Assembly (NCBI RefSeq): GCF_002236105.1
Contig: NZ_NIWU01000003.1
Location: forward strand, 188,501 to 252,500
DNA length: 64,000 nucleotides
DNA from: Pseudomonas umsongensis
GTDB lineage: Bacteria > Pseudomonadota > Gammaproteobacteria > Pseudomonadales > Pseudomonadaceae
Reading direction: 5' to 3'
Positions 43,436 through 52,482 of this stretch are shown piece by piece. Made by a program: the position numbers and the translations under genes. Position 1 is the first letter of the stretch. Each line of letters opens with the position of its first letter. Below the pieces are notes generated by a model, which was not told the origin of the DNA, did not search any database, and saw only the letters and a list, made by a program, of their open reading frames with translations.

Positions 43436-43798
43436 TCAGGCTTTCTGTTCAAACGCCACATAGATCTTGCGGCACGGCTCCAGCACTTCCCAGGTGCCAC
43501 GGAAGCCTGCCGGGATCACGAAGCGATCGCCCGCGCGTACGGTTTTGCTGTTGCCGTCGTTGTCACGCAACACAGAAACACCCTGAACGATTTCGCAGTA
43601 TTCGTGCTCGGTGAAATTCACCAGCCACTGGCCGACCGTGCCTTCCCACACACCGGCATTCAACTGTCCGCAAGGGCTGTTGTAGTGGTTGTACACGGCT
43701 TGCTCGGGATCGCCTTTGAGAACTTTCGCCGGGTCTGGGCGATAGCGTTCGACGGCAGTGGTGGCCTGGCTGAAGTCTACGATGTTCTGGATGCTCAT
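43436..43798 (-). CDS. Cupin (DUF861-type) protein
   Basis: 120-residue single-domain cupin. Conserved beta-barrel elements are GVWEGTVGQWLVNFTEHEYC and GDRFVIPAGFRGTWEVLEPCRKIYVAFE. The ligand set resembles the (S)-ureidoglycine aminohydrolase-like cupin group, with no enzyme activity assignable. It is encoded next to polyamine-catabolism genes, suggesting a link to amine metabolism, which is inference only. It converges on rpmG. Confidence 0.8.
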   Translation of the reverse strand: MSIQNIVDFSQATTAVERYRPDPAKVLKGDPEQAVYNHYNSPCGQLNAGVWEGTVGQWLVNFTEHEYCEIVQGVSVLRDNDGNSKTVRAGDRFVIPAGFRGTWEVLEPCRKIYVAFEQKA

Positions 43799-44032
43799 TA
43801 TTGTATTCCCCCGTCTTTGCGGTGCGAGTGGCTGGTAATGTTTAAGTCTATGTTTATTAAAATGAACATCGCAAGGCCGTTTGCCGGTGTTATGTCAAAT
43901 ATATTGAAACTTCACCTGCCGCTGGTTTAGGGTGGTGGTTGCCTTGGGCCGCAAGCTGGCTGGCCGGGCAGAATTCCTGACAGCGCCCGCGAAGAACGCG
44001 GGTGTCGTATTCAATAAGAGGAGGACACTCGC

Positions 44033-45526
44033 ATGACCACCCTGACTCGTGCCGACTGGGAGCAACGCGCTCGCGATCTGAAGATCGAAGGCCGCGCCTA
44101 CATCAATGGTGAATACACCGATGCCGTCTCCGCCGAGACCTTCGAGTGCATCAGCCCGGTCGATGGCCGCCTGCTGGGCAAGATCGCCAGCTGTGACGCC
44201 GCCGATGCCCAGCGCGCTGTTGAAAACGCCCGCGCCACCTTCAACTCTGGCGTCTGGTCGCGCCTGGCGCCGACCAAGCGCAAAGCCACCATGATTCGTT
44301 TCGCCGGCCTGCTGAAACAGCACGCCGAAGAGCTGGCCCTGCTTGAAACCCTGGACATGGGCAAGCCGATCAGCGACTCCCTGTACATCGACGTTCCTGG
44401 CGCGGCGCAAGCACTGAGCTGGAGCGGCGAAGCCATCGACAAGATCTACGACGAAGTGGCGGCAACCCCGCACGATCAACTGGGTCTGGTCACTCGCGAG
44501 CCAGTCGGTGTTGTCGGTGCCATCGTGCCGTGGAACTTCCCGTTGATGATGGCGTGCTGGAAACTCGGCCCGGCGCTGTCCACCGGTAACTCGGTGATCC
44601 TCAAGCCGTCGGAAAAATCCCCGCTGACTGCCATCCGCATCGCTGCCCTGGCCGTCGAAGCCGGTATTCCGAAAGGCGTGCTCAACGTGCTGCCGGGTTA
44701 CGGTCACACCGTCGGCAAGGCCTTGGCCCTGCACAACGATGTCGACACCCTGGTATTCACCGGTTCAACCAAGATCGCCAAGCAACTGCTGATCTACTCC
44801 GGCGAGTCGAACATGAAGCGCGTCTGGCTCGAAGCCGGTGGCAAGAGCCCCAACATCGTGTTCGCCGATGCACCGAACCTGCAAGAAGCCGCCGAAGCCG
44901 CTGCGGGCGCCATCGCGTTCAACCAGGGCGAAGTCTGCACCGCTGGTTCGCGCCTGCTGGTGGAACGCTCCATCAAGGATAAATTCCTGCCGCTGGTGAT
45001 CGAAGCCTTGAAGACCTGGAAGCCTGGCAACCCGCTGGATCCGGCGACCAATGTCGGCGCGCTGGTCGATACCCAGCAGATGAACACTGTGCTGTCATAC
45101 ATCGAGTCTGGCCATGCCGACGGCGCCAAACTGGTGGCCGGTGGCAAGCGTACGCTTCAGGAATCGGGGGGCACCTACGTTGAGCCGACCATTTTCGACG
45201 GCGTAAGCAACGCGATGAAAATCGCCCAGGAAGAAATCTTCGGGCCAGTGTTGTCGGTCATCACCTTCGACAGCGCCGAAGAAGCCGTCGCCATCGCCAA
45301 CGACACGCCTTACGGCCTGGCCGCCGCGGTGTGGACTGCCGACATCTCCAAGGCTCACCTGACCGCCCGCGCACTGCGTGCCGGTAGCGTCTGGGTCAAC
45401 CAGTATGATGGTGGCGACATGACGGCGCCGTTCGGTGGCTTCAAGCAGTCCGGCAACGGTCGCGACAAGTCGCTGCATGCGTTCGACAAGTACACCGAGC
45501 TGAAGGCGACCTGGATCAAGTTGTAA
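44033..45526 (+). CDS. kauB: Aldehyde dehydrogenase, KauB/PuuC-like
   Basis: 497-residue NAD(P)-dependent dehydrogenase. Features are the Rossmann region FTGSTKIAKQLL, the general base Glu near 267 in WLEAGGKSPNIVF, and catalytic C302 in FNQGEVCTAGSRLLVERS. Length and the N-terminus resemble the Pseudomonas KauB / PuuC group, which oxidises gamma-glutamyl-aminobutyraldehyde, 3-aminopropionaldehyde and 4-guanidinobutyraldehyde from polyamines and arginine. The nearby oxidase (50.6 kb) and PauR-like repressor (55.8 kb) support the polyamine role. AGGAGG precedes the ATG. Substrate range is inferred. Confidence 0.82.
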   Translation: MTTLTRADWEQRARDLKIEGRAYINGEYTDAVSAETFECISPVDGRLLGKIASCDAADAQRAVENARATFNSGVWSRLAPTKRKATMIRFAGLLKQHAEELALLETLDMGKPISDSLYIDVPGAAQALSWSGEAIDKIYDEVAATPHDQLGLVTREPVGVVGAIVPWNFPLMMACWKLGPALSTGNSVILKPSEKSPLTAIRIAALAVEAGIPKGVLNVLPGYGHTVGKALALHNDVDTLVFTGSTKIAKQLLIYSGESNMKRVWLEAGGKSPNIVFADAPNLQEAAEAAAGAIAFNQGEVCTAGSRLLVERSIKDKFLPLVIEALKTWKPGNPLDPATNVGALVDTQQMNTVLSYIESGHADGAKLVAGGKRTLQESGGTYVEPTIFDGVSNAMKIAQEEIFGPVLSVITFDSAEEAVAIANDTPYGLAAAVWTADISKAHLTARALRAGSVWVNQYDGGDMTAPFGGFKQSGNGRDKSLHAFDKYTELKATWIKL

Positions 45527-45570
45527 TGTGACGCGAGCCCTGGCTATGCCGGGGCTCAACGCAGATCCCC

Positions 45571-45734
45571 TGTGGGAGCGAGCCTTTGTGGTGAGGGGAT
45601 TTATCCCCGTTCGGCTGCGAAGCAGTCGCAAAGCCAGTGCAAGCGGTGTATCGATACTCCGCTGTTGCAGGTTTTGGGGCCGCTTCGCGACCCAACGGGG
45701 ATAAATCCCCTCGCCACAAAGGCCCGCTCCCACA
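45571..45734. repeat. Long inverted repeat, 41-base arms
   Basis: Arms at 45571-45611 and 45694-45734 match at 39 of 41 positions. The ends carry TGTGGGAGCG, but the core (CCTTTGTGGTGAGGGGATTT) is unlike the REP copies elsewhere. The ~82-base interior holds a GCGAAGCAGTCGC hairpin. It lies between kauB and the MFS gene. Confidence 0.88.
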
Positions 45735-45781
45735 TTGCTTTGTGCCGCCTGTAAAAATAACAATCCACAGGAGCGTGGAAC

Positions 45782-46924
45782 ATGCGTTGGGCGACGTATT
45801 TCGCCGTATTGGCGTCTGTCTTGAGTGTCGGCCTGGCCCTGGGTGTCAGCATGCCGCTGGTGTCGTTTCGCCTGGAAAGCTGGGGATACGGCTCGTTTGC
45901 CATCGGCGTAATGGCCGCGATGCCGGCCATTGGTGTTTTATTAGGCGCGAAGATTTCCAGTCACCTGGCAGCGCGTCTCGGCACAGCCAATCTGATGCGC
46001 TTGTGTTTGTGGGGTGGGGCTGTGTCCATCGGCCTGCTGGCATTGTTGCCCAGCTATCCGATCTGGCTGGTGCTGCGCTTGTTGATCGGTGTGGTTCTGA
46101 CCCTGGTCTTTATCCTCGGTGAGAGCTGGATCAACCAACTGGTGGTCGAAGAGTGGCGCGGGAGGCTGGTGGCGCTGTACGGCAGTAGTTATGCGTTGAG
46201 CCAATTGGCTGGGCCGATATTGCTGGGCGTCCTGGGCACCCAGCACGATTATGGCTTCTGGGTTGGCGTCGGATTGCTGGTGGCGGCACCGTTGCTGTTG
46301 TTGGGCCGCAGTGGTGCGCCCAGTAGCGAGGCCTGCAGCGTGACCTTCGGTGATTTGCTGACCTTCTGCCGTGGCCTGCCGGCGATTGCCTGGGCGGTGT
46401 CGCTGTTCGCGGCGTTCGAAGCGATGATCTTGACGTTACTGCCGGTGTATTGCCTGCGCCAGGGCTTCACCACGGAAATCGCCCTGGCGATGGTCAGCAC
46501 GGTGGTGGTGGGGGATGCGTTGCTGCAATTGCCAATCGGCGCGCTGGCGGACCGGATGTCGCGCCGAGCATTGTTCACCTGGTGCGCGATGGTCCTGCTG
46601 GTGTCGAGCCTGGCGATCCCGCTGCTGATCGACACTCTGATGATCTGGCCGCTGTGGGTGCTGTTCGGCGCCAGTGCTGGCGGGCTGTTTACCTTGTCGC
46701 TGATCCTGATTGGCGAGCGTTATCGCGACGATGCGCTGGTCCGAGCCAATGCCCACATCGCACAGTTGTGGGGCATCGGTTGCCTGCTCGGGCCGTTGAT
46801 CGCCGGTGCTGGCAGTCAGTGGATCAGCGGGCACGCGTTGCCATTGCTAATGGCGGCGGGAGCGTTTGGCCTGGTGATTCTGCTGTCGCGCCAAGGGGCA
46901 TTTGGCGCCGTACAGCCAGCATAA
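45782..46924 (+). CDS. MFS transporter (YcaD-like)
   Basis: 380-residue inner-membrane transporter of the major facilitator superfamily with about twelve helices. Conserved loop residues appear in GAKISSHLAARLGTANLMRL and, between helices 8 and 9, GALADRMSRRALFTW. It resembles the YcaD group, with no known substrate. The ATG follows GGAGCG. It lies downstream of the aldehyde dehydrogenase, separated by a long inverted repeat, so co-expression is uncertain. Confidence 0.85.
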   Translation: MRWATYFAVLASVLSVGLALGVSMPLVSFRLESWGYGSFAIGVMAAMPAIGVLLGAKISSHLAARLGTANLMRLCLWGGAVSIGLLALLPSYPIWLVLRLLIGVVLTLVFILGESWINQLVVEEWRGRLVALYGSSYALSQLAGPILLGVLGTQHDYGFWVGVGLLVAAPLLLLGRSGAPSSEACSVTFGDLLTFCRGLPAIAWAVSLFAAFEAMILTLLPVYCLRQGFTTEIALAMVSTVVVGDALLQLPIGALADRMSRRALFTWCAMVLLVSSLAIPLLIDTLMIWPLWVLFGASAGGLFTLSLILIGERYRDDALVRANAHIAQLWGIGCLLGPLIAGAGSQWISGHALPLLMAAGAFGLVILLSRQGAFGAVQPA

Positions 46925-46960
46925 GATCAAAAGATCGCAATCTTCGGCAGCGCCTGCAGG
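46924..46960. repeat. Degenerate half copy of the 35-bp palindrome family
   Basis: Sequence around GATCAAAAGATCGCAATCTT followed by CGGCAGCGCCTGCAGG matches one arm of the repeat at 35648-35738 with several changes. No partner arm is present. Confidence 0.55.
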
Positions 46961-47002
46961 CGATCGCATTTCAGTGGCAGGACTGCCGAACGCTCGGGTC
47001 TT

Positions 47003-48571
47003 TTAAAGCATGCGCTCCAGTCCCACTGTAGTGCTGAGCCAGGCATTGAAGCGTCGCCACCAACTGGCCGGCTCTTCGGTGAGGGTGTGCATCTTGCCGT
47101 CGTCTTCGGTCACCCATACCACTTGGCCATTCTCCAGCCGCGCCTGATAACTCAGGGCTGGCGCCATGCCTTCCAATGCCAGTTCGCGCACGCGGGCCGC
47201 GAGTTCCGGGCTGTCCACCAGCACGCCGACTTCGGTGTTCCACAGTACCGAGCGCGGATCGAAGTTGAATGAGCCGATGAAAGATTTCTGTTGGTCGAAG
47301 ATGATCGCCTTGCTGTGCAGGCTGGAGTCGGACTCGCCATAGGACCTGCGGGAAAACAGGCGCGGTCCGCTGCCGCTTTCATCGCCGGGCTGGCGGCGCA
47401 GTTCGAAGAGTTGTACGCCATGCTCCAGCAACGCCTTGCGATACGGGGCGTAGCCGCCATGCACCGCCGGTACGTCCGTGGCCTCCAATGAATTGGTCAG
47501 CAACCTCACCGACACGCCGGCATCGGCGCGGCCGGTCAGATACACCAGGCCCGGCTGACCGGGCACGAAATAAGCGGAAATCATCACCAGTTCTTTACTG
47601 ACGCCATCGAGTTCGGGTGCTAATTGGGTGGTCAGCAGCAGGTGCGGGTCTGGCTCGCCGTCCGCAAGCACTTTACTCGGTGCATCCCACAACGCCTGGT
47701 TCCAGGCCCAGATCAGCTCTTTGCGCCAGGTATCCAGGCGCGGGTCCGTGGCAAACTTCCTCAACTGCTGAAAGAGCGCATGGTTCTGTTTGCGTGATTG
47801 TTCCAGGGATTCTTCCAGTCGGGCCCGGGTATTTTTCAGGTCCTGTGCGGTCGGTTTGCTCGACAGAAACTGTTCGACCGGTTTGCTCAGGGCGCTATTC
47901 CAGTATTGGTCGAAACTGTGCCCGAGCTGCTCCGCGACCGGGCCGACGCCGAGGATGTCGATGTCGGTAAAATTCAGATTGGGTTCGGCATCGAAATACT
48001 CGTCACCCAGATTACGCCCGCCGACGATGGCCATGCTGTTGTCCGCCAGCCACAGCTTGTTGTGCATGCGCCGATGTTGTTGTGACAAGTTGAACAAGCG
48101 ACCCATGGTCCGCGTTACGCCGGTGCTGCGCCCCAGGTGCAAAGGGTTGAACACTCGAATCTGGATCTGCGGATGCGCTGCAAGCGTGGCGATGGTGACG
48201 TCCTGGCCGTCACTGGTGGTGTCGTCGAGCAGGATGCGCACACGCACCCCGCGGTCGGCGGCCTTGAGCAATTCCTCCACCAGCATCCGCGTGCTGACGC
48301 CGTCATGCACGATGTAGTACTGCAAATCGAGACTACCTTGGGCGTTGCGGATCAGTTCGGCGCGGGCGGTGAAGGCTTCGGTGCTGTCCGATAGCAGGCG
48401 AAAGCCGGATTTCCCTTCATGGGGTGCCGCCTGCGCCTGGACCGAACGGCCAAATGCCGAAGCGCTCGCCGGCAGCGCCTGGCTTTGTTCGCGCTGCACG
48501 TCGAGGCTGGCGCAGCCGCCAAGGAACGAAGCAAGTAACACCAGAGCTAGCAGGGGCTGTCTGATTCTCAC
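47003..48571 (-). CDS. Phospholipase D-family lipoprotein
   Basis: 522 residues. The lipoprotein signal LLALVLLASFLGGCASLDVQ predicts acylation at the Cys. Two HKD motifs of the PLD superfamily are present: HNKLWLADNSMAIVGGRNLG near residue 170 and HSKAIIFDQQKSFIGSFNFD near residue 420. Both His-Lys-Asp sets look complete. It is related to cardiolipin synthase-like and phosphatidyltransferase-like proteins anchored in the envelope. The function is not determinable; a role in membrane lipid remodelling is plausible. No operon partner is seen. Confidence 0.88.
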   Translation of the reverse strand: MRIRQPLLALVLLASFLGGCASLDVQREQSQALPASASAFGRSVQAQAAPHEGKSGFRLLSDSTEAFTARAELIRNAQGSLDLQYYIVHDGVSTRMLVEELLKAADRGVRVRILLDDTTSDGQDVTIATLAAHPQIQIRVFNPLHLGRSTGVTRTMGRLFNLSQQHRRMHNKLWLADNSMAIVGGRNLGDEYFDAEPNLNFTDIDILGVGPVAEQLGHSFDQYWNSALSKPVEQFLSSKPTAQDLKNTRARLEESLEQSRKQNHALFQQLRKFATDPRLDTWRKELIWAWNQALWDAPSKVLADGEPDPHLLLTTQLAPELDGVSKELVMISAYFVPGQPGLVYLTGRADAGVSVRLLTNSLEATDVPAVHGGYAPYRKALLEHGVQLFELRRQPGDESGSGPRLFSRRSYGESDSSLHSKAIIFDQQKSFIGSFNFDPRSVLWNTEVGVLVDSPELAARVRELALEGMAPALSYQARLENGQVVWVTEDDGKMHTLTEEPASWWRRFNAWLSTTVGLERML

Positions 48572-48631
48572 GTGGGACCGTTCCGATTGGCGGCAGATGT
48601 TGGTATATGGACGCTAGTTTGCGCAGAAAGG

Positions 48632-50065
48632 TCAGTCAGTCAGCCCGTTGGTTTGCGCCAGCAGTTGGATGGCAGCGGCGCCGACCTTGCGCACAGCTTC
48701 TTCAACCTGTGCTGTTGGTTTGGCAGCGTAGTTCATGCGCAGGCAATTGCGGTACTTGCCCGAGGCAGAAAAGATGCTGCCGACGGCAATCTGTACGCCC
48801 TGATCGTGCAAGGCGCGATTGAGTTTCAGGGTGTCGAAGCCTTCCGGCAACTCGACCCACAGCATGAAACTGCCTTGCGGGCGGCTGGCGCGGGTGCCTG
48901 CGGGGAAATACCGCGTGACCCAATCGATCATCGCGTCGCGATTGCGCTGGTATTGCGTGCGCATGCGCCGCAAATGCGGTTCGAAATGACCGGCCTTGAG
49001 AAACTCGGCGATGGCGATCTGTGGCTGCGGCGCGGTCGAGCCGGTGCTGATGTATTTCATGTGCAGCACGCGCTCCAGATAGCGTCCCGGCGCGACCCAG
49101 CCAATGCGCAGGCCGGGAGCGAGGGTCTTGGAAAACGAACTGCACAGCAGGACACGACCGTCTTCGTCGAAAGATTTGATGGTGCGCGGGCGAGGATAGC
49201 TGTAGGCCAGCTCGCCATACACATCGTCTTCGATGATCGCCACGTCAAAGCGCTGTGCAAGCGTCAACAGTGAGCGTTTGCGCGACTCCGGCATGATATA
49301 GCCCAGCGGGTTGTTGCAGTTGGGGGTCAACTGTATGGCCTTGATCGGCCACTGTTCCAATGCCAGTTCCAGTGCGTCCAGACTGATCCCGGTGAGCGGG
49401 TCGGTGGGGATTTCAAGGGCTTTCATCCCCAGGCCCTTGAGGGTTTGCATGGCGCCATGAAAGCTCGGCGAATCCACAGCCACGATATCGCCTGGCTCGC
49501 AGATCGAACGAATGCTGGTGGACAGCGCCTCGTGACAGCCAGTCGTTACCACCAGGTCGCCGGGGGCCAGTTGGCAGCCGGAATCGAGCATCAGCCGGGC
49601 GATCTGCTCGCGCAGTTCCAGGTTGCCGTGGATGTTGTCGTAATACAGGCCGGGCATGTCTTGTCGGCGGCTGAGCTGCGCCAGGCCGCGCAGCAGCGGC
49701 TTGAGGGTCGGCGTTGTGATGTCCGGCATGCCGCGACCCAGTTGCACCACATCCTTGCGCGGCACCGCACGGATCAGCTCCAGCACCTGGTCCCATTGGG
49801 AAATGTCTACCGGCCGCTGAGCCGGGCGACCCACCGCTGGAAGTTCGGGTAGATCGCGGCTGACCGGTACGAAATATCCGGATTTAGGCCTTGGCGTGGC
49901 CAGTCCGCTGTCTTCCAGCACGCGATAAGCCTGCTGCACCGTGCTCAGACTGACGCCGTGTTCAACACTCAGCGCGCGCACCGACGGCAATCGGTCACCG
50001 GGGCGATAGAAGCCTTGTTCGATTCGCGTGCCGAGCAGTTCGGCGAGGTTGACGTAGAGAGTCAT
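48632..50065 (-). CDS. MocR-type regulator (GntR HTH plus aminotransferase domain)
   Basis: 477 residues. The N-terminal ~70 form a GntR winged helix (YRPGDRLPSVRALSVEHGVS; LSTVQQAYRVLEDSGL). The rest is a fold-type I aminotransferase domain with the PLP lysine in CSSFSKTLAPGLRIGW and substrate-pocket segments TPNCNNPLGYIMP and IIEDDVYGELAY. MocR proteins use PLP or its aldimine as a signal and usually control adjacent genes. It is divergent from the DUF1127 gene, the likeliest target, though amine catabolism genes nearby are possible. Confidence 0.88.
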   Translation of the reverse strand: MTLYVNLAELLGTRIEQGFYRPGDRLPSVRALSVEHGVSLSTVQQAYRVLEDSGLATPRPKSGYFVPVSRDLPELPAVGRPAQRPVDISQWDQVLELIRAVPRKDVVQLGRGMPDITTPTLKPLLRGLAQLSRRQDMPGLYYDNIHGNLELREQIARLMLDSGCQLAPGDLVVTTGCHEALSTSIRSICEPGDIVAVDSPSFHGAMQTLKGLGMKALEIPTDPLTGISLDALELALEQWPIKAIQLTPNCNNPLGYIMPESRKRSLLTLAQRFDVAIIEDDVYGELAYSYPRPRTIKSFDEDGRVLLCSSFSKTLAPGLRIGWVAPGRYLERVLHMKYISTGSTAPQPQIAIAEFLKAGHFEPHLRRMRTQYQRNRDAMIDWVTRYFPAGTRASRPQGSFMLWVELPEGFDTLKLNRALHDQGVQIAVGSIFSASGKYRNCLRMNYAAKPTAQVEEAVRKVGAAAIQLLAQTNGLTD

Positions 50066-50244
50066 GGTGCAGTCTCGTCTGAGGTCGTGGGATTGACCAG
50101 TACAGATGGAGCAAAAAATCAGGATTCAGTACCTACAGCGTTAAATCTGTATGGAGATAATACACTTTGGTTGAATCTGTAATGCTTTTCGCCGTCCACG
50201 CATCATGAAAGCTCTGGCTACCCAAGTAAACAGGAGCAATCAAA

Positions 50245-50490
50245 ATGAACGGCTTGAGCGATGTGCGGCTGACGTTACACAGTCAGGAGCTGACGGCAGG
50301 GCAGGATCACGGTGCGCGCGAGGCGGACATGCGCGGCGCGCCGTCAGACCTGAAGCGCTGGGATCGGTTCTGGCGTCGTCTGCACACGCGCAAGGCATTG
50401 CTGGAATTGACACCCGCTCAGCTCAAGGATGTCGGGCTGACGCGTGAGCAGGCGCGGGAGGAGGGGCTTAAGCCATTTTGGCGGATTTGA
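50245..50490 (+). CDS. DUF1127 small protein
   Basis: 81 residues starting MNGLSDVRLTLHSQELTAGQ, with AGGAG about eight bases before the ATG. The C-terminal ~45 residues form the basic DUF1127 helical hairpin (RWDRFWRRLHTRKALLELTP; LKDVGLTREQAREEGLKPFW). Such proteins bind RNA or regulate metabolism in some proteobacteria. The N-terminal ~35 residues are unique and polar. It is divergent from the MocR gene, which may control it. Confidence 0.85.
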   Translation: MNGLSDVRLTLHSQELTAGQDHGAREADMRGAPSDLKRWDRFWRRLHTRKALLELTPAQLKDVGLTREQAREEGLKPFWRI

Positions 50491-50505
50491 GTCCTGTAGC
50501 GTTTT

Positions 50506-50614
50506 TGCGGACCTCATCGCGGGCAAGCCCGCTCCCACAATGACCCCGCCGGTCACAAATGCTGTGTACGACGAGAACCCTGTGGGAGCGGGCTTGCCCG
50601 CGATGGGGCCGCAA
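50506..50614. repeat. REP pair, inward-facing, CGGGCTTGCCCG subtype
   Basis: TTGCGGACCTCATCGCGGGC with AAGCCCGCTCCCACA, and its inverse TGTGGGAGCGGGCTTGCCCG followed by CGATGGGGCCGCAA. The CTCCCACA ends face each other, so polarity is reversed relative to ordinary REPINs. The outer TTGCGG/CCGCAA ends are also complementary, so the whole 109-base unit can fold. Confidence 0.85.
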
Positions 50615-50630
50615 AGACCACAGCCAAATA

Positions 50631-51944
50631 TCAGACCAACTCTTTGAGCCGATGCCACAACATCCCCAACGCCAACAACGGCGAGCGCAAATGCTTACCG
50701 CCGGGGAAAGTAATGTGCGGCACCTGGGCGAACAGATCGAAGCCACCGCTGTGCTGCCCGCTAATGGCCTCGGCCAGCAACTTGCCCGCCAGGTGCGTGG
50801 CGTTCACCCCGTGACCGGAATATGCCTGGGCGTAATACACATTTGGCTGATCTTTAAGTCGTCCGATCTGCGGTAGACGGTTGGCGCCGATTCCGATCAT
50901 CCCGCCCCACTGATAATCGATCCTCACGTCGGCCAATTGCGGGAAGACGTCCAGCATTTTTGGCCGCATATAGGCGGCGATATCTTTCGGGTCCCGCCCC
51001 GAGTAATGGCAGGCACCGCCGAACAGCAGGCGGCGATCCGCCGAGAGTCGATAGTAATCCAGCGCCACCCGCTGATCGCAGACCGCCATGTTCTGCGGCA
51101 ACAGTGCGTGGGCCAGTTCTTCGCTCAAGGGTTCGGTCGCGATGATATAGCTGCCGGCGGGCAACACCTTGCCGCTGAGTTCGGGATTGAGCTCATTGAG
51201 GTAGGCGTTGCAGCCCAGTACCAGCGTCTTTGCCCGGACCGAGCCTGTGGCTGTGTGCACCTTGACCTCGGGGCCGTAGTCGATGCGCGTGACGGCCGAC
51301 TGTTCGAACAGTTTCACGCCCAGTTGCCGGGCGGCGGCGGCTTCGCCCAGCGCCAGGTTCAGTGGGTGCAGATGCCCGGAACCCATGTCGATCAAACCGC
51401 CGACGTAGCGGTCGGAGCCCACTACGGCGTGCATTTCATGGGGTTGCAGCAGACGGGTTTCGTAGCGGTAGCCGAGGCTGCGCAATTCTTCGGCGTCTTC
51501 GGCGAAACCTTCGAGATCACGGGGCTTGTTGGCCAGGTCGCAGTAACCCCACGTCAGGTCGCAGGGGATCAGAAAACGTTCGACCCGCTGTCGGACGATT
51601 TCAACTGCTTCCAGGCCCATGAGCTTCATCTGACGTACACCGTCGGCGCCTATCACGTTGGCAAACTGATCAAGGCCATGGCCAACCCCGCGAATCAGTT
51701 GCCCGCCATTGCGGCCGCTGGCGCCCCAGCCGATTTTATGGGCTTCCAGCAGCACCACGCTCAGGCCGCGTTCCGCCAGTTCCAGCGCTGTGTTCAACCC
51801 GGAGAAACCGCCCCCGACCACGCAGACGTCAGCCATCTGTTCGCCGGACAGCACCGGATAGTCAGGCTGAGGCAGGCTGCTGGCGGCGTAATAGGAGGCG
51901 GTGTGCCGGTGATTCGGGACAGGCTGCTGGGCACGGCCATTCAT
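50631..51944 (-). CDS. FAD-dependent amine oxidase, PauB/PuuB-like
   Basis: 437-residue DAO-family flavoprotein. The FAD motif VCVVGGGFSGLNTALELAER lies near residue 40, and the C-terminal dinucleotide contact MIGIGANRLPQIG and AYSGHGVNATHLAGKL near residue 350-390. It resembles gamma-glutamylpolyamine oxidases (PauB group in Pseudomonas, PuuB in E. coli), which release gamma-glutamyl-aldehydes from glutamylated putrescine or cadaverine. The KauB-like dehydrogenase nearby would take up that product. Glycine/D-amino acid oxidases are the alternative. The assignment to polyamines is supported by context, not by diagnostic residues. Confidence 0.78.
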   Translation of the reverse strand: MNGRAQQPVPNHRHTASYYAASSLPQPDYPVLSGEQMADVCVVGGGFSGLNTALELAERGLSVVLLEAHKIGWGASGRNGGQLIRGVGHGLDQFANVIGADGVRQMKLMGLEAVEIVRQRVERFLIPCDLTWGYCDLANKPRDLEGFAEDAEELRSLGYRYETRLLQPHEMHAVVGSDRYVGGLIDMGSGHLHPLNLALGEAAAARQLGVKLFEQSAVTRIDYGPEVKVHTATGSVRAKTLVLGCNAYLNELNPELSGKVLPAGSYIIATEPLSEELAHALLPQNMAVCDQRVALDYYRLSADRRLLFGGACHYSGRDPKDIAAYMRPKMLDVFPQLADVRIDYQWGGMIGIGANRLPQIGRLKDQPNVYYAQAYSGHGVNATHLAGKLLAEAISGQHSGGFDLFAQVPHITFPGGKHLRSPLLALGMLWHRLKELV

Positions 51945-52090
51945 GTGCGTGATCCTGATGGGTGTGTCTAGAAAATTCGACGGAGCATAAGCCGGACCTC
52001 GAAGGCGGGCAACACTGGTCGCTCGGTGCTGTCTGGTTGGGGATTTTTACGTCAGAATCTGCCTCTGTTTCGAGATCGGTAATAGTTTGG

Positions 52091-52444
52091 ATGAGCTGCA
52101 ACAGTCAGAAAATTCGCACGTTGCGCCAGCAGATTCCCTCGTTCGAGTGCGTCACCGGCTGCCATGACTGCTGTGGTCCGGTAACAACCTCGCCGGAGGA
52201 AATGTCCCGCCTGCCACGCAAGAGCCGCGCCGAGCAGGATGCGGCGATGGATGAACTCAACTGCGTCCATCTGGGGCCGAACGGCTGCACGGTGTATGAC
52301 GAACGGCCGCTGATCTGTCGGCTGTTTGGCACTACACAAACACTGCCATGCCCCAATGGGCGGCGGCCGGTAGAGCTGATTCACCCTCGGGTCGAGAAGC
52401 AGATCCATGAATACATGGCCAGCACCCGGCAGGTTCTTGTTTGA
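52091..52444 (+). CDS. YkgJ family cysteine-cluster protein
   Basis: 117 residues from MSCNSQKIRTLRQQIPSFEC. The Cys cluster TGCHDCCGPVTTSPEEM, then NCVHLGPNGCTVYDERPLICRLFG, then PCPNGRRP, is the signature of the YkgJ group, thought to bind iron-sulphur or zinc. The function is unknown. The upstream in-frame extension is rejected because it lacks a ribosome site and the family begins near here. It ends just before a short palindrome. Confidence 0.85.
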   Translation: MSCNSQKIRTLRQQIPSFECVTGCHDCCGPVTTSPEEMSRLPRKSRAEQDAAMDELNCVHLGPNGCTVYDERPLICRLFGTTQTLPCPNGRRPVELIHPRVEKQIHEYMASTRQVLV

Positions 52445-52473
52445 TCGTTCCCACGCTCCGCCTGGGAACGATC
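52443..52473. repeat. Short palindrome GATCGTTCCCACGC...GGGAACGATC
   Basis: Arms GATCGTTCCCA and TGGGAACGATC (11 bases each, perfect) with a 9-base loop. The left arm overlaps the YkgJ stop codon. It matches a short palindrome common in Pseudomonas intergenic regions, from memory. It has no T-tract, so a terminator role is uncertain. Confidence 0.7.
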
Positions 52474-52482
52474 CATGTCGAG

